Assembly: GCA_037015955.1 (NCBI GenBank)
Contig: CP143548.1
Coordinates: forward strand, 489,501 to 553,500
Source: Lachnospiraceae bacterium JLR.KK008
GTDB lineage: Bacteria; Bacillota; Clostridia; Lachnospirales; Lachnospiraceae
Reading direction: 5' to 3'
Length of the DNA stretch: 64,000 nucleotides
The notes below the pieces were generated by a model, which ran no database searches, was not told the origin of the DNA, and worked only from the letters and a program-made list of their open reading frames with translations. This document shows, piece by piece, positions 1 to 11,547 of the stretch (the stretch's first letter is position 1; each line of letters begins with the position of its first letter). The position numbers were made by a program, and so were the translations under genes.

Positions 1-1152
1 GAAGGGACGCAAAGGGAAGAGGCAGAGCCGGAGACAATCCTGGCAAGTATCTCGGAGCAGGAGGAGGCGCTGACGGCAGAAGCCGGGGAAGAGGCAGCAG
101 AGACAACAGAGGCAGATGAGAGCCGGTATGGCAGTCTGCTTGCTGACCCGGAGCTGATGAAGGAACATAGAATTTACGCCAAAGAAGCAGCTTCAACGCA
201 GCAGATCGTAATGGCGTTTGCCGGAGATATTCTGTTTGATCCTCATTATGCGGTGATGGCCAAACTAAGGCAGCGCGGCGGTAATATCGAGGAAGCGTTC
301 TCTGCGGACCTTCTTGCGCAGATGCGGGGTGCCGATATTTTCATGGTCAATAATGAGTTTCCCTATACGGACCGGGGGACACCTACGGAGGGGAAGCAGT
401 TTACATTCCGCGCGGAGCCGGAGAGTGCCGTATATCTGAAGGATATGGGAGCGGATATTGTCTCTCTGGCCAACAATCATGCCTATGATTATGGGGAGGT
501 ATCGCTGCTGGACAGTCTCGATACTCTGGAGGCTATGGAGATGCCCTATGTCGGCGCCGGGAGAAATCTGGAGGAAGCGGCGGCGCCTGTCAGCTTTATC
601 GTCAACGATAAAAAGATTACGATTGTATCTGCGACGCAGATTGAGCGCAATGACAATCCGGATACCCGGGGCGCGGGGGAAGATACGCCCGGTACTTTCC
701 GCTGCTGGAATCCGGAGCGGCTTTTACAGGAGACGGCGGCTGCCAAAGCGGACAGTGATTTTGTGATCGTCTATATTCACTGGGGAACGGAGAGTCAGGC
801 GGAGATCGACTGGGCCCAGCGGGAGCAGGCGGTAAAGATCGCAGAAGCGGGGGCGGATGTGATCATCGGCGATCATCCGCATTGTCTGCAGCCGGTCGGC
901 TATGTGTCCGGCATCCCTGTTGTCTACAGCCTTGGCAATTTCTGGTTTAATTCCAAAGCGCAGGATACCTGTCTCGTGCAGGTGATCATTCCTGAGGAGG
1001 GAGAACTGTCCGTGCGGGTGCTTCCGGCCAGACAGTCAGACTGTCGGACGACGCTCCTGAGCGGTGGAGAGAAGGAACGGGTTCTTTCTTATATTAATTC
1101 CATTTCTGACAGCGGCGTTTTGGATGAGGACGGGTATCTGTCTCCGAGATAG
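1..1152 (+). CDS. CapA-family (PGA_cap) protein, 5' partial
   Basis: The reading frame is open from base 1 to the stop at 1150-1152, so the gene starts before the window; the Met at 157 is internal. The first ~52 visible residues are a Glu/Ala-rich low-complexity linker, as expected between a membrane or signal segment and a surface domain. A metallophosphoesterase-like CapA fold follows, with the family motifs AGDILFD, NNEFPYT, LANNHAYDYG, IHWGTE and GDHPHCLQP in order. Relatives (CapA/PgsA) act in poly-gamma-glutamate capsule synthesis, but many Clostridia members have unknown substrates. The gene ends 32 bases before the L10 operon promoter and appears to be a separate unit. Family assignment is firm; substrate is not known. 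Confidence 0.85.
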   Translation, partial: EGTQREEAEPETILASISEQEEALTAEAGEEAAETTEADESRYGSLLADPELMKEHRIYAKEAASTQQIVMAFAGDILFDPHYAVMAKLRQRGGNIEEAFSADLLAQMRGADIFMVNNEFPYTDRGTPTEGKQFTFRAEPESAVYLKDMGADIVSLANNHAYDYGEVSLLDSLDTLEAMEMPYVGAGRNLEEAAAPVSFIVNDKKITIVSATQIERNDNPDTRGAGEDTPGTFRCWNPERLLQETAAAKADSDFVIVYIHWGTESQAEIDWAQREQAVKIAEAGADVIIGDHPHCLQPVGYVSGIPVVYSLGNFWFNSKAQDTCLVQVIIPEEGELSVRVLPARQSDCRTTLLSGGEKERVLSYINSISDSGVLDEDGYLSPR

Positions 1153-1183
1153 GGAGACAGCCTGATAAATGCCGGGAAAATGC

Positions 1184-1213
1184 TTGACATGCGGGAGTGC
1201 ATTGTGCTATGAT
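1184..1213 (+). promoter_or_regulatory. Promoter of rplJ-rplL
   Basis: TTGACA at 1184-1189 and TATGAT at 1208-1213, separated by 18 bases. It lies just upstream of the L10 leader and would start transcription near 1220. Confidence 0.75.
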
Positions 1214-1219
1214 AAGCAA

Positions 1220-1391
1220 GGTCGTCAGACCATGCCGAAGACAGCAGGTGCCGGTAGAGAACCGGCATAAGCAGATGCGCCTGCCGAGGAAAGAGTTTTC
1301 AGATTGTATTTTGAGCCTTTCTGTCTTTGACAGGGAGGTTTTTTATTAGATGGACTCCTTTCGGCGAAAAAATCTATAAGGAGGTAGAGAA
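1220..1391 (+). ncRNA. Ribosomal protein L10 leader
   Basis: The 5' untranslated region before rplJ contains the AGACAGCAGGTGC segment and the pairing CGCCTGCCGAGG segment at 1239-1292, which look like the conserved L10-leader fold of Firmicutes. By family knowledge the L10(L12)4 complex binds this RNA and represses rplJL. A U-rich stretch after a possible stem near 1315-1348 could be the attenuator. Assignment is by recognition of the consensus; a covariance-model search was not run. Confidence 0.7.
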
Positions 1392-1931
1392 ATGGCAAAA
1401 ATCGAGTTAAAAAAGCCTGTAGTAGAAGAGATTTCTGCAAGCATTAAAGATGCACAGTCTGTTGTGCTTGTTGATTACCGCGGACTTACGGTTGAACAGG
1501 ACACACAGCTGCGCAGACAGCTTCGTGAGGCCGGTGTTACTTACAAAGTGTATAAAAACACGATGATGAACTTTGCATTCAAGGGAACGGACTGTGAAGC
1601 GCTCGTTCCGTATCTGGAAGGCCCCAGTGCAATGGCGCTGTCAACGACAGACGCAACGGCACCGGCGAGAATCATCAACAATTTTGCAAAGACGGCTCCG
1701 GCGCTTGAGATCAAGGGTGGTATCGTGGAAGGTATCGCTTATGATGCAAAGGGAATCGGCGAGATCGCAAATATTCCTTCCAGAGAAGTACTGCTCTCCA
1801 AGCTGCTTGGAAGCATTCAGTCTCCGATCACCAACTTTGCGCGTGTGATCAAACAGATCGCAGAAAAAGATGGCGGGCAGGCAGCAGACGAAGCTCCGGC
1901 TGCAGATGTGGCAGAGGCGCCTGCTGAATAA
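1392..1931 (+). CDS. rplJ: 50S ribosomal protein L10
   Basis: 179-aa L10, which forms the base of the ribosomal stalk and binds 23S rRNA and L7/L12 dimers. The N-terminus (MAKIELKKPVVEEI, then VVLVDYRGLTVEQ and KVYKNTMM) is typical L10. The C-terminal tail is Ala/Glu-rich and carries the L12-binding helix. The start follows AAGGAGG at 1379-1385. It is co-transcribed with rplL 50 bases downstream and preceded by the L10 leader. Confidence 0.97.
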   Translation: MAKIELKKPVVEEISASIKDAQSVVLVDYRGLTVEQDTQLRRQLREAGVTYKVYKNTMMNFAFKGTDCEALVPYLEGPSAMALSTTDATAPARIINNFAKTAPALEIKGGIVEGIAYDAKGIGEIANIPSREVLLSKLLGSIQSPITNFARVIKQIAEKDGGQAADEAPAADVAEAPAE

Positions 1932-1981
1932 GGGAAACGAAACGGAAAAAGAACAGAAAATGAAGTATGGAGGTAAATAAA

Positions 1982-2359
1982 ATGGCAAAATTATCCACAC
2001 AGGAAATGATCGATGCAATCAAAGAGCTGACCGTATTAGAGTTAAATGACCTGGTTAAGGCTTGTGAAGAAGAGTTTGGCGTATCCGCAGCAGCAGGCGT
2101 TGTTGTTGCAGCAGCAGGTGCAGGTGCGGCAGCAGAGGAAGAAGAAAAGACAGAGTTCGATGTAGAGCTGACAGAAGTTGGCCCGAACAAAGTTAAGGTA
2201 ATCAAGGTTGTCCGTGAAGTGACAGGACTTGGTCTGAAGGAAGCAAAAGACCTCGTGGATTCCGCACCGAAGACAGTAAAAGAGGGCGTATCCAAAGAGG
2301 AAGCAGAAGATGTAAAGACAAAGCTCGAAGGCGAAGGCGCAAAGGTAACGCTGAAATAA
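1982..2359 (+). CDS. rplL: 50S ribosomal protein L7/L12
   Basis: 125-aa stalk protein that recruits translational GTPases. An N-terminal dimerisation domain ([16 protein letters not shown]), an Ala/Gly-rich hinge around residues 38-55 and the C-terminal domain with [21 protein letters not shown] are all present. The Met at 1982 is chosen over an in-frame Met at 1967 because GGAGGT (1968-1973) sits correctly before it. It is the last gene of the rplJL operon and is followed by a strong terminator. Confidence 0.98.
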   Translation: MAKLSTQEMIDAIKELTVLELNDLVKACEEEFGVSAAAGVVVAAAGAGAAAEEEEKTEFDVELTEVGPNKVKVIKVVREVTGLGLKEAKDLVDSAPKTVKEGVSKEEAEDVKTKLEGEGAKVTLK

Positions 2360-2389
2360 ATTTCTTTTGCGACAACAAAAGACAAAGAA

Positions 2390-2439
2390 TCGGGAAAGCA
2401 TTGTATTCAAAAGAGGACAAATGCTTTCCCGGTTTTTTG
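2390..2439 (+). terminator. Terminator of rplJL
   Basis: Inverted repeat CGGGAAAGCATT ... AATGCTTTCCCGG followed by a T run (GGTTTTTTG). It separates rplL from the rpoB promoter. Confidence 0.9.
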
Positions 2440-2481
2440 TTATTGTGGAATGCGGTGACTTCAGATTTTGGGAAATATTTC

Positions 2482-2510
2482 TTGACTGTATTTTATCATT
2501 GTAGTACAAT
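2482..2510 (+). promoter_or_regulatory. Promoter of rpoBC
   Basis: TTGACT at 2482-2487 and TACAAT at 2505-2510 with a 17-base spacer, downstream of the rplL terminator. It gives rpoBC an independent start with a ~90-base leader. Confidence 0.75.
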
Positions 2511-2602
2511 GGATAATACACTATTGTGGTGTGGTATGCTCTTTTCTATTAGAAAATACCGAGAAACAGGCTAAGATCATAGAAGAACGGGGTGAAATGT
2601 CA

Positions 2603-5600
2603 ATGGAAAAAAACAGAATACGTCCTACTGCCGCAGGCAAAAACGTACGTATGAGTTATTCACGACAAAAAGAAGTGTTAGAGATGCCAAACCTGATAGA
2701 AGTCCAAAAGGATTCCTATCACTGGTTTTTAAGCGAAGGCTTGAAAGAAGTATTCGAAGATATTTCTCCGATTGCAGATTATAGCGGCCATTTGAGTCTT
2801 GAATTTGTAGGCTTCGAGCTGTGCAGAGACGAGATGCCGGTCAACAAAAATACGATTGAGAAATGTAAGGAGCGGGATGCTACCTATGCGGCCCCTCTGA
2901 AAGTAAAAGTCCGTCTGTATAATAAGGAAAAGGAAGAAATCAGTGAGCATGAGATATTCATGGGTGATCTTCCGCTTATGACAGAGACAGGTACTTTCGT
3001 CATCAATGGCGCGGAACGTGTTATCGTCAGCCAGCTTGTCCGTTCTCCTGGTATCTACTATGCCATTGATCATGATAAGATCGGTAAACGGCTGTTTTCC
3101 TCTACAGTTATCCCCAACCGCGGTGCATGGCTGGAGTATGAGACAGATTCCAATGACATTTTCTATGTTCGTGTGGACAGGACAAGAAAGGTGCCGATCA
3201 CGGTGCTGATCCGTGCACTCGGCGTGGGTACGAACGACGAGATCCGGGAACTCTTCGGTGAGGAACCGAAGATCGAGGCCAGCTTTGCGAAGGACGTTGC
3301 TGAGAACTATCAGGAAGGTCTGCTGGAATTATATAAAAAGATTCGTCCCGGGGAACCGCTTTCCGTGGAGAGTGCGGAGAGTCTGATCAATGCCATGTTC
3401 TTTGACCCGAGAAGATATGATCTTGCGAAAGTCGGAAGGTATAAATTTAACAAAAAGTTGGCGCTGCGCAATCGCATCCGGCATCAGGTATTGTCGGAGG
3501 ATGTGGTTGATACGCTGACAGGAGAAGTGCTGGCGCAGGCGGGTACAAAAGTGACGGCGGAACTGGCCGATCAGATTCAGAATGCGGCGGTGCCTTTTGT
3601 ATATATTCAGACAGAGGAAAAGAACGTCAAAGTTCTTTCCAATATGATGGTAGATATTACGAACTTCGTGGACTGTGATCCGAAAGAACTGGGCGTGACA
3701 GAGCTTGTCTATTATCCTGTTCTGGCGCAGATTCTCGAAGAGTACAGCGACCAGCCGGGCGAGCTGGCAGCCGCGATTAAAAGAAATATCCATGAACTGA
3801 TTCCGAAGCATATTACGAAGGAAGATATACTCGCTTCCATCAATTATAATATTCATCTGGAATATGGAATTGGAAACGACGACGATATTGATCATCTTGG
3901 CAACAGACGAATCCGTGCGGTAGGGGAACTTCTGCAAAACCAGTACCGGATCGGATTATCCAGACTGGAGAGAGTTGTCAGAGAGAGAATGACGACCCAT
4001 GACGCTGAGGAGATCTCGCCGCAGGTGTTGATCAACATTAAGCCGGTACAGGCGGCTGTGAAAGAATTTTTCGGTTCTTCCCAGTTATCGCAGTTTATGG
4101 ATCAGAACAATCCGCTTGGTGAGCTGACCCACAAGAGACGTCTCTCCGCACTGGGCCCGGGTGGTCTGTCCAGAGACAGAGCCGGATTTGAGGTCCGTGA
4201 CGTGCACTATTCTCACTATGGAAGAATGTGCCCGATCGAGACGCCGGAAGGTCCGAACATCGGTCTGATCAATTCGCTTGCAAGTTATGCACGGATCAAC
4301 GAGTATGGTTTTGTGGAAGCACCGTATCGTAAAATAGATAAGACGGACCCGAAAAATCCGCGGGTTACAGATGAAGTTGTCTATATGACAGCGGATGAGG
4401 AAGACAATTATCATGTGGCGCAGGCGAACGAAGCGCTTGATGCCAATGGATATTTCGTGAGAAACAGCGTGTCCGGCCGTTACCGCGAAGAGACGCAGGA
4501 GTATCCGAAAGCAATGTTTGACTATATGGATGTGTCGCCGAAGATGGTGTTCTCCGTGGCAACGGCGCTCATTCCTTTCCTGGAAAATGACGATGCCAAC
4601 CGTGCGCTGATGGGTTCTAACATGCAGCGTCAGGCGGTGCCCCTTCTGATGACGGAGGCGCCGGCAGTGGGAACTGGTATGGAGCCGAAGGCGGCTGTGG
4701 ACTCCGGTGTCTGCATACTGGCGAAAAGGTCGGGTACGGTCACTTATGTATCGGCGAATATGATCCGGATGACTTATGATGACGGAGAAAAAGAAGAGAT
4801 CCGTCTGACAAAGTTTTCACGCAGCAATCAGTCTAACTGCTATAATCAGAAGCCGATCGTATTTAAGGGAGATCATGTGGAGGCCGGTCAGGTGATTGCC
4901 GATGGTCCTTCCACTTCCGAGGGAGAGCTTGCGCTCGGTAAGAATCCGCTCATCGGCTTTATGACATGGGAAGGCTATAACTATGAGGATGCCGTACTGC
5001 TCAGTGAAAAGCTCGTGCGCGATGATGTTTATACATCGGTGCACATTGAAGAGTATGAGGCGGAGGCTCGGGATACGAAGCTGGGAGCAGAGGAAATTAC
5101 CTGTGACGTACCGGGGGTAGGCGATGATGCTCTGAAAGATCTGGATGAGAGAGGAATTATCCGTATCGGTGCGGAAGTGCGGGCCGGAGATATTCTCGTC
5201 GGCAAGGTAACGCCCAAGGGCGAGACAGAGCTGACGGCGGAGGAGAGACTTCTTCGTGCAATCTTCGGAGAAAAAGCGCGTGAAGTAAGAGACACTTCCC
5301 TGAAGGTGCCCCATGGAGAATATGGTATTGTTGTGGATGCCAAAGTATTTACGAGGGAGAACGGCGATGAGCTTCCTCCGGGAGTGAATCAGGCAGTCCG
5401 TATTTATATCGCACAGAAGAGAAAGATCTCCGTCGGTGACAAGATGGCGGGCCGTCATGGAAACAAGGGCGTTGTCTCCCGTGTGCTTCCGGTGGAGGAT
5501 ATGCCATATCTGCCGAATGGGCGTCCGCTTGACATCGTGCTCAATCCATTGGGCGTGCCGTCCCGTATGAACATTGGACAGGTACTGGAAATCCATCTTT

Positions 5601-6469
5601 CTCTGGCGGCAAAGGCCCTTGGCTTTAATGTGGCCACACCGGTGTTTGATGGCGCCAACGAGATCGACATTATGGATACGCTCGATCTGGCGAACGATTA
5701 TGTCAACCTGGAATGGGAAGAATTTGAAAGGAAACATAAGGAAGAACTCCTTCCTGAAGTTTTGGAATATTTATCGGAACACAGAGAAAACCGTAATCTC
5801 TGGAAAGGTGTGCCGATCTCCAGAGACGGAAAAGTACGTCTGCGTGATGGACGTACCGGAGAATATTTTGACAGTCCGGTAACGATCGGACATATGCACT
5901 ATCTGAAACTCCATCATCTTGTGGATGATAAGATCCATGCGCGTTCCACCGGTCCGTATGCGCTTGTCACACAGCAGCCTTTGGGCGGCAAGGCGCAGTT
6001 CGGCGGACAGCGGTTTGGAGAGATGGAAGTATGGGCACTGGAGGCATATGGTGCCGCTTATACACTGCAGGAGATTCTCACGGTGAAGTCGGATGACGTC
6101 GTAGGACGTGTGAAAACTTATGAGGCGATCATCAAAGGCGACAATATTCCAGCGCCGGGCATTCCGGAGTCATTCAAGGTATTGCTCAAGGAACTGCAGT
6201 CGCTTGGCCTTGACGTAAAAGTACTCCGCGAAGATCAGACCGAGGTGGAGATTATGGAGAGCATCGACTACGGAGAAACGGATTATCGTTATGAGATCGA
6301 AGGTGACTCCGGCTCCTATAACCGCGAAGAAGATTCTCTAGGCTCCATGGGCTATCAGAAGCAGGAGTTTGACGAAGACGGAGAGCTAGTGAGTGCGGAG
6401 GAAGAAGAGGATGACGAAGCATTTGAGGATGACTTCAGTGCTGAGTATGTGGATTCTCTCGATGAGTAA
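2603..6469 (+). CDS. rpoB: RNA polymerase beta subunit
   Basis: 1288-aa catalytic subunit. The start at 2603 is preferred over upstream in-frame codons (2531, 2597) because GGGGTGA (2589-2595) is spaced correctly for it and [14 protein letters not shown] is the usual N-terminus of clostridial RpoB. The rifampicin pocket reads [14 protein letters not shown] and [12 protein letters not shown], i.e. wild type with no classical resistance substitution. The C-terminus carries an acidic tail after the beta-clamp region. It forms an operon with rpoC 80 bases downstream. Confidence 0.98.
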   Translation: MEKNRIRPTAAGKNVRMSYSRQKEVLEMPNLIEVQKDSYHWFLSEGLKEVFEDISPIADYSGHLSLEFVGFELCRDEMPVNKNTIEKCKERDATYAAPLKVKVRLYNKEKEEISEHEIFMGDLPLMTETGTFVINGAERVIVSQLVRSPGIYYAIDHDKIGKRLFSSTVIPNRGAWLEYETDSNDIFYVRVDRTRKVPITVLIRALGVGTNDEIRELFGEEPKIEASFAKDVAENYQEGLLELYKKIRPGEPLSVESAESLINAMFFDPRRYDLAKVGRYKFNKKLALRNRIRHQVLSEDVVDTLTGEVLAQAGTKVTAELADQIQNAAVPFVYIQTEEKNVKVLSNMMVDITNFVDCDPKELGVTELVYYPVLAQILEEYSDQPGELAAAIKRNIHELIPKHITKEDILASINYNIHLEYGIGNDDDIDHLGNRRIRAVGELLQNQYRIGLSRLERVVRERMTTHDAEEISPQVLINIKPVQAAVKEFFGSSQLSQFMDQNNPLGELTHKRRLSALGPGGLSRDRAGFEVRDVHYSHYGRMCPIETPEGPNIGLINSLASYARINEYGFVEAPYRKIDKTDPKNPRVTDEVVYMTADEEDNYHVAQANEALDANGYFVRNSVSGRYREETQEYPKAMFDYMDVSPKMVFSVATALIPFLENDDANRALMGSNMQRQAVPLLMTEAPAVGTGMEPKAAVDSGVCILAKRSGTVTYVSANMIRMTYDDGEKEEIRLTKFSRSNQSNCYNQKPIVFKGDHVEAGQVIADGPSTSEGELALGKNPLIGFMTWEGYNYEDAVLLSEKLVRDDVYTSVHIEEYEAEARDTKLGAEEITCDVPGVGDDALKDLDERGIIRIGAEVRAGDILVGKVTPKGETELTAEERLLRAIFGEKAREVRDTSLKVPHGEYGIVVDAKVFTRENGDELPPGVNQAVRIYIAQKRKISVGDKMAGRHGNKGVVSRVLPVEDMPYLPNGRPLDIVLNPLGVPSRMNIGQVLEIHLSLAAKALGFNVATPVFDGANEIDIMDTLDLANDYVNLEWEEFERKHKEELLPEVLEYLSEHRENRNLWKGVPISRDGKVRLRDGRTGEYFDSPVTIGHMHYLKLHHLVDDKIHARSTGPYALVTQQPLGGKAQFGGQRFGEMEVWALEAYGAAYTLQEILTVKSDDVVGRVKTYEAIIKGDNIPAPGIPESFKVLLKELQSLGLDVKVLREDQTEVEIMESIDYGETDYRYEIEGDSGSYNREEDSLGSMGYQKQEFDEDGELVSAEEEEDDEAFEDDFSAEYVDSLDE

Positions 6470-6549
6470 CAGCTGCATTGCCTTTTAGTGGGAGAGGCAG
6501 CGACAGCCACCTCTTCATTCCTATCAAAAATATGGAAGGAGTGCCATAT

Positions 6550-9500
6550 ATGCCAGAAACAACAAATGAAACCTATCAGCCGATGACATTCGATGCGATC
6601 AAGATCGGATTGGCGTCGCCCGATAAAATTCTCGAGTGGTCCCGGGGGGAAGTGCTCAAACCGGAGACGATCAACTACAGGACTTTGAAGCCGGAAAAGG
6701 ACGGTCTCTACTGTGAGAGAATTTTTGGGCCGAGCAAAGACTGGGAATGTCATTGTGGTAAATATAAGAAAATCAGATATAAGGGCGTGATCTGCGACCG
6801 CTGTGGTGTGGAAGTGACAAAGTCTAATGTGCGCCGGGAGCGAATGGGACATATTGCGCTGGCGGCTCCGGTATCCCACATCTGGTATTTCAAGGGAATT
6901 CCCAGCCGCATGGGTCTGATTCTCGATCTGTCACCGAGAGTATTGGAGAAGGTGCTCTATTTCGCCTCTTATATCGTACTCGACCAGGGAGATACCGATC
7001 TGCTGAGAAAGCAGGTCTTGACGGAAAAAGAGTATCAGGATGCCCGGGAGACGTGGGGCAATAAATTCCGCGTAGGTATGGGAGCGGAAGCAATCAAGGA
7101 ACTGCTGCAGGCAATCGATCTGGAAGAGGATGCCACAGAACTGAAAGAGGCGCTGAAAGATTCGACCGGACAGAAACGTGCCAGGATCGTCAAGAGACTG
7201 GAAGTCGTGGAGGCATTCCGTGAATCCGGCAACAGACCGGAGTGGATGATTATGGATGTGATCCCGGTCATTCCGCCGGACTTGCGTCCGATGGTACAGC
7301 TTGACGGCGGGCGTTTTGCGACATCCGATCTGAACGACCTGTATCGAAGAATCATCAACAGAAACAACCGTCTGAAGAGGCTGTTGGAGCTGGGTGCACC
7401 TGACATTATTGTCAGAAATGAGAAGAGAATGCTGCAGGAGGCAGTGGATGCGCTGATTGACAATGGCAGAAGAGGCAGACCTGTCACCGGCCCGGGAAAC
7501 AGAGCGCTGAAATCGCTTTCTGATATGTTGAAAGGTAAATCAGGACGTTTCCGTCAGAACCTTCTCGGAAAACGTGTGGACTATTCGGGGCGTTCTGTTA
7601 TTGTCGTAGGACCGGAACTGAAGATCTATCAGTGCGGTCTGCCGAAAGAGATGGCCATTGAGCTGTTCAAACCTTTCGTTATGAAAGAGCTGGTAGCCAA
7701 GGGAATCTCGCAGAATATTAAAAATGCCAAAAAGCTGGTCGAGAGACTGGACACTCAGGTGTGGGACGTACTGGAGGAAGTGATCAAAGAACACCCTGTC
7801 ATGCTGAACCGTGCACCTACACTGCACAGGCTGGGCATTCAGGCGTTCGAACCGATTCTGGTGGAAGGCAAGGCGATCAAGCTGCATCCCCTTGTATGTA
7901 CCGCGTTCAATGCCGACTTTGACGGTGACCAGATGGCAGTCCATCTGCCGCTTTCCGTGGAAGCGCAGGCAGAGTGCCGTTTCCTTCTGCTTTCGCCCAA
8001 TAATCTGTTAAAACCGTCGGACGGCGGTCCGGTTGCGGTGCCTTCTCAGGATATGGTGCTTGGTATTTATTATCTGACGCAGGAGAGGCCGGGTGCAAAA
8101 GGGGAAGGCAAATTCTTCAAGAGTGTAAACGAGGCGATCCTCGCCTATGAGAATAAAGTAATCACGTTGCATTCGCGGATCAAAGTCAGAGTGAGCAAGA
8201 AGAATGCAGACGGCGAGAAGATCAGCGATAATGTGGAATCCACGCTTGGCCGGTTTATCTTTAATGAGATCTTGCCACAGGATTTGGGGTTTGTAGACCG
8301 CAGCGATCCGGAAAATTTCCTGAAGCTGGAAGTCGATTTCCATGTGGGTAAAAAAGGCCTGAAACAGATTCTGGAAAAGGTCATTAATACGCATGGTGCG
8401 TCGCGGACAGCGGAAGTGCTGGATGACATCAAATCCACAGGGTATAAATATTCCACGAGAGCGGCCATGACCGTGTCCATTTCCGATATGACGGTTCCGG
8501 AGCAGAAACAGCAGATGCTGGAAGATGCCCAGTTGACGGTTGACCGGATCTCGCAGAATTTCCGGCGTGGTCTGATCACGGAGGAAGAGAGATACCGGGC
8601 CGTTGTAGAGACGTGGAACGAGACCGATAAAGAACTGACAGACGTGCTGCTTGCAGGTCTGGATAAATATAATAACATTTTCATGATGGCTGATTCCGGC
8701 GCCCGTGGTTCCAATCAGCAGATCAAGCAGCTCGCTGGTATGCGTGGGTTGATGGCAGATACGACCGGAAGGACGATCGAACTTCCGATCAAGTCGAACT
8801 TCCGTGAGGGTCTTGACGTACTGGAATACTTCATGTCGGCACATGGCGCCCGCAAAGGTTTGTCTGATACGGCGCTGCGTACGGCGGACTCCGGCTACCT
8901 GACAAGACGTATGGTGGACGTATCTCAGGAGCTGATCATCCGCGAGGTTGACTGCTGTGAAGGCAGAGAAGAGATTCCGGGGATGACGGTAAAAGCTTTC
9001 ATGGATGGGAAAGAGACGATCGAAGGGCTGAAGGACAGAATCACGGGCAGATTTTCCTGTGAGGAGATCAAAGACAGGGACGGTAATGTGATCGTTAAGA
9101 AAAATCATATGATTACCCCGAGCCGTGCGGCCCGCATTCTGAATACAGGCGTGGACGCAGATGGTGAGCCGGTTGAAGCGGTAAAGATCCGTACAATACT
9201 CGGATGCCGTTCTCATAACGGGATCTGTGCAAAATGTTACGGCGCCAATATGGCGACCGGTGAACCGGTGCAGGTCGGAGAGGCTGTCGGCATCATTGCG
9301 GCACAGTCGATTGGTGAGCCGGGCACACAGCTGACAATGCGTACTTTCCATACAGGCGGTGTGGCGGGTGACGACATCACGCAGGGTCTTCCCCGTGTCG
9401 AGGAGCTTTTTGAAGCCAGGAAGCCGAAGGGACTGGCAATCATCGCAGAATTTGGCGGTGTGGCTGAGATCAGAGATACCAAGAAAAAAAGAGAGATCGT

Positions 9501-10335
9501 GATCACAAACGATGAGACGGGAGAGAGTAAGACCTATCTGATTCCGTATGGTTCCCGTATCAAGATTATGGACGGCGCTGTTCTGGAAGCCGGCGACGAG
9601 CTGACGGAAGGCAGTGTCAATCCGCATGATCTGCTTAAGATCAAAGGCATTCGTGCCGTACAGGATTATATGCTTCGCGAGGTACAGCGTGTATATCGTC
9701 TGCAAGGTGTTGACATCAGCGACAAGCATATCGAAGTTATCGTGCGTCAGATGTTGAAAAAGACGCGGATTGAGGACAGCGGCGATACGGAGTTCCTGCC
9801 GGGTACGCTGGTAGATGTGCTTGACTATGAGGAGATCAATGAGAAACTGTTTGCCGAAGGAAAGGAACCGGCAGTCGGTAAGCAGGTGATGCTTGGAATT
9901 ACGAAAGCAGCGCTTGCCACGAATTCTTTCCTGTCAGCGGCTTCTTTCCAGGAGACGACGAAAGTATTGACAGAAGCAGCGATCAAGGGTAAGGTCGATA
10001 ACCTGATCGGTCTGAAGGAAAACATCATCATCGGTAAGCTGATTCCGGCCGGTACGGGCATGAAGCGATACCGCAACGTAAAACTCAGTACGGATACAGA
10101 GCCGGATGATACGATCTATTTTGAAGATGATCTGGAAGAAGATGATCTGGATGTCCGGGACGGATTTACCGATGAACCGGAAATGGAGGAAGATCTTGAT
10201 CTGGATGATGACATCGATCTGGAAGAGGATGATTTCGATGATGAGGAATCAGAGACCGAAGCGTTTGACGATGACCTGGATGAACAAGATGAGACTGCGG
10301 AAGCAGACATGGCAGGTGTGATTGAAGAGGTGTAA
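6550..10335 (+). CDS. rpoC: RNA polymerase beta' subunit
   Basis: 1261-aa catalytic subunit. The zinc-binding site near the N-terminus ([20 protein letters not shown]) and the Mg-binding active-site motif [12 protein letters not shown] are intact. The start at 6550 follows AAGGAGTG (6536-6543); longer in-frame starts lack a ribosome site. The last ~80 residues are an extremely Asp/Glu-rich tail (about 10110-10330), a lineage-specific extension that mirrors the acidic tail of RpoB. No terminator is visible; the next promoter follows 45 bases later. Confidence 0.98.
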   Translation: MPETTNETYQPMTFDAIKIGLASPDKILEWSRGEVLKPETINYRTLKPEKDGLYCERIFGPSKDWECHCGKYKKIRYKGVICDRCGVEVTKSNVRRERMGHIALAAPVSHIWYFKGIPSRMGLILDLSPRVLEKVLYFASYIVLDQGDTDLLRKQVLTEKEYQDARETWGNKFRVGMGAEAIKELLQAIDLEEDATELKEALKDSTGQKRARIVKRLEVVEAFRESGNRPEWMIMDVIPVIPPDLRPMVQLDGGRFATSDLNDLYRRIINRNNRLKRLLELGAPDIIVRNEKRMLQEAVDALIDNGRRGRPVTGPGNRALKSLSDMLKGKSGRFRQNLLGKRVDYSGRSVIVVGPELKIYQCGLPKEMAIELFKPFVMKELVAKGISQNIKNAKKLVERLDTQVWDVLEEVIKEHPVMLNRAPTLHRLGIQAFEPILVEGKAIKLHPLVCTAFNADFDGDQMAVHLPLSVEAQAECRFLLLSPNNLLKPSDGGPVAVPSQDMVLGIYYLTQERPGAKGEGKFFKSVNEAILAYENKVITLHSRIKVRVSKKNADGEKISDNVESTLGRFIFNEILPQDLGFVDRSDPENFLKLEVDFHVGKKGLKQILEKVINTHGASRTAEVLDDIKSTGYKYSTRAAMTVSISDMTVPEQKQQMLEDAQLTVDRISQNFRRGLITEEERYRAVVETWNETDKELTDVLLAGLDKYNNIFMMADSGARGSNQQIKQLAGMRGLMADTTGRTIELPIKSNFREGLDVLEYFMSAHGARKGLSDTALRTADSGYLTRRMVDVSQELIIREVDCCEGREEIPGMTVKAFMDGKETIEGLKDRITGRFSCEEIKDRDGNVIVKKNHMITPSRAARILNTGVDADGEPVEAVKIRTILGCRSHNGICAKCYGANMATGEPVQVGEAVGIIAAQSIGEPGTQLTMRTFHTGGVAGDDITQGLPRVEELFEARKPKGLAIIAEFGGVAEIRDTKKKREIVITNDETGESKTYLIPYGSRIKIMDGAVLEAGDELTEGSVNPHDLLKIKGIRAVQDYMLREVQRVYRLQGVDISDKHIEVIVRQMLKKTRIEDSGDTEFLPGTLVDVLDYEEINEKLFAEGKEPAVGKQVMLGITKAALATNSFLSAASFQETTKVLTEAAIKGKVDNLIGLKENIIIGKLIPAGTGMKRYRNVKLSTDTEPDDTIYFEDDLEEDDLDVRDGFTDEPEMEEDLDLDDDIDLEEDDFDDEESETEAFDDDLDEQDETAEADMAGVIEEV

Positions 10336-10379
10336 AAACTGATACGGCAAGTTGCTGAGCAGACAATTTAAAAAAATGA

Positions 10380-10408
10380 TTGACAACGCATTTGCGGGCG
10401 ATTATACT
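10380..10408 (+). promoter_or_regulatory. Promoter of rpsL-rpsG-fusA
   Basis: Consensus TTGACA at 10380-10385 and TATACT at 10403-10408 with a 17-base spacer, about 100 bases before rpsL. Confidence 0.8.
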
Positions 10409-10505
10409 AATTTAGTGTGCACGCAGATGCGTTTTCTATTGATGATTTTTCGCACTGTGGCAACATGGAAACAATATATTATATTTATGAAAGAGGTGAA
10501 ACAGA

Positions 10506-10925
10506 ATGCCAACATTTAACCAGTTAGTAAGAAAAGGTCGTGAGACATCTGTAAAGAAGTCTACAGCACCGGCATTGCAGAGAGGATATAATTCTCTTCG
10601 CAAGAAAGCGATTGACACATCGTCTCCGCAGAAGAGAGGTGTATGTACCGCTGTCAAGACTGCTACTCCTAAGAAGCCGAACTCCGCACTGAGAAAGATT
10701 GCCAGAGTTCGTCTCTCCAACGGAATCGAGGTTACAAGCTATATTCCGGGCGAGGGCCACAATCTTCAGGAGCACAGTGTTGTTCTTGTAAGGGGCGGAA
10801 GAGTCAAGGATTTACCTGGTACGAGATATCATGTGATCAGAGGTACTCTTGATACAGCCGGAGTTGCTAACAGGAAGCAGGCGCGTTCCAAATACGGCGC
10901 TAAGAGACCGAAGGCTTCGAAATAA
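10506..10925 (+). CDS. rpsL: 30S ribosomal protein S12
   Basis: 139-aa S12, part of the decoding centre. [11 protein letters not shown] and [10 protein letters not shown] both have the wild-type lysines where streptomycin-resistance mutations usually fall. Ribosome site AAAGAGGTG lies 8 bases upstream. It heads the str operon; rpsG follows after 137 bases, where I see no terminator. Confidence 0.98.
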   Translation: MPTFNQLVRKGRETSVKKSTAPALQRGYNSLRKKAIDTSSPQKRGVCTAVKTATPKKPNSALRKIARVRLSNGIEVTSYIPGEGHNLQEHSVVLVRGGRVKDLPGTRYHVIRGTLDTAGVANRKQARSKYGAKRPKASK

Positions 10926-11029
10926 GCGGAACGAGCAAAATGATACCACAAACAGGCTAATTTTAGAAGTGTTGGAATTCTGATCAAGATACCGCACGAA
11001 CACAAATTAGAAAATGTGAGTACCGATGA

Positions 11030-11533
<504 letters not shown>

Positions 11534-11547
11534 AGGAGGAAGAACCC

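Noticed and set aside
4817-5737. 306-aa minus-strand open frame inside rpoB
   Set aside because: Antisense shadow of a highly conserved gene with no independent support.
8008-9729. 573-aa open frame on the minus strand inside rpoC
   Set aside because: It is a by-product of rpoC codon bias; no ribosome site and no family features.
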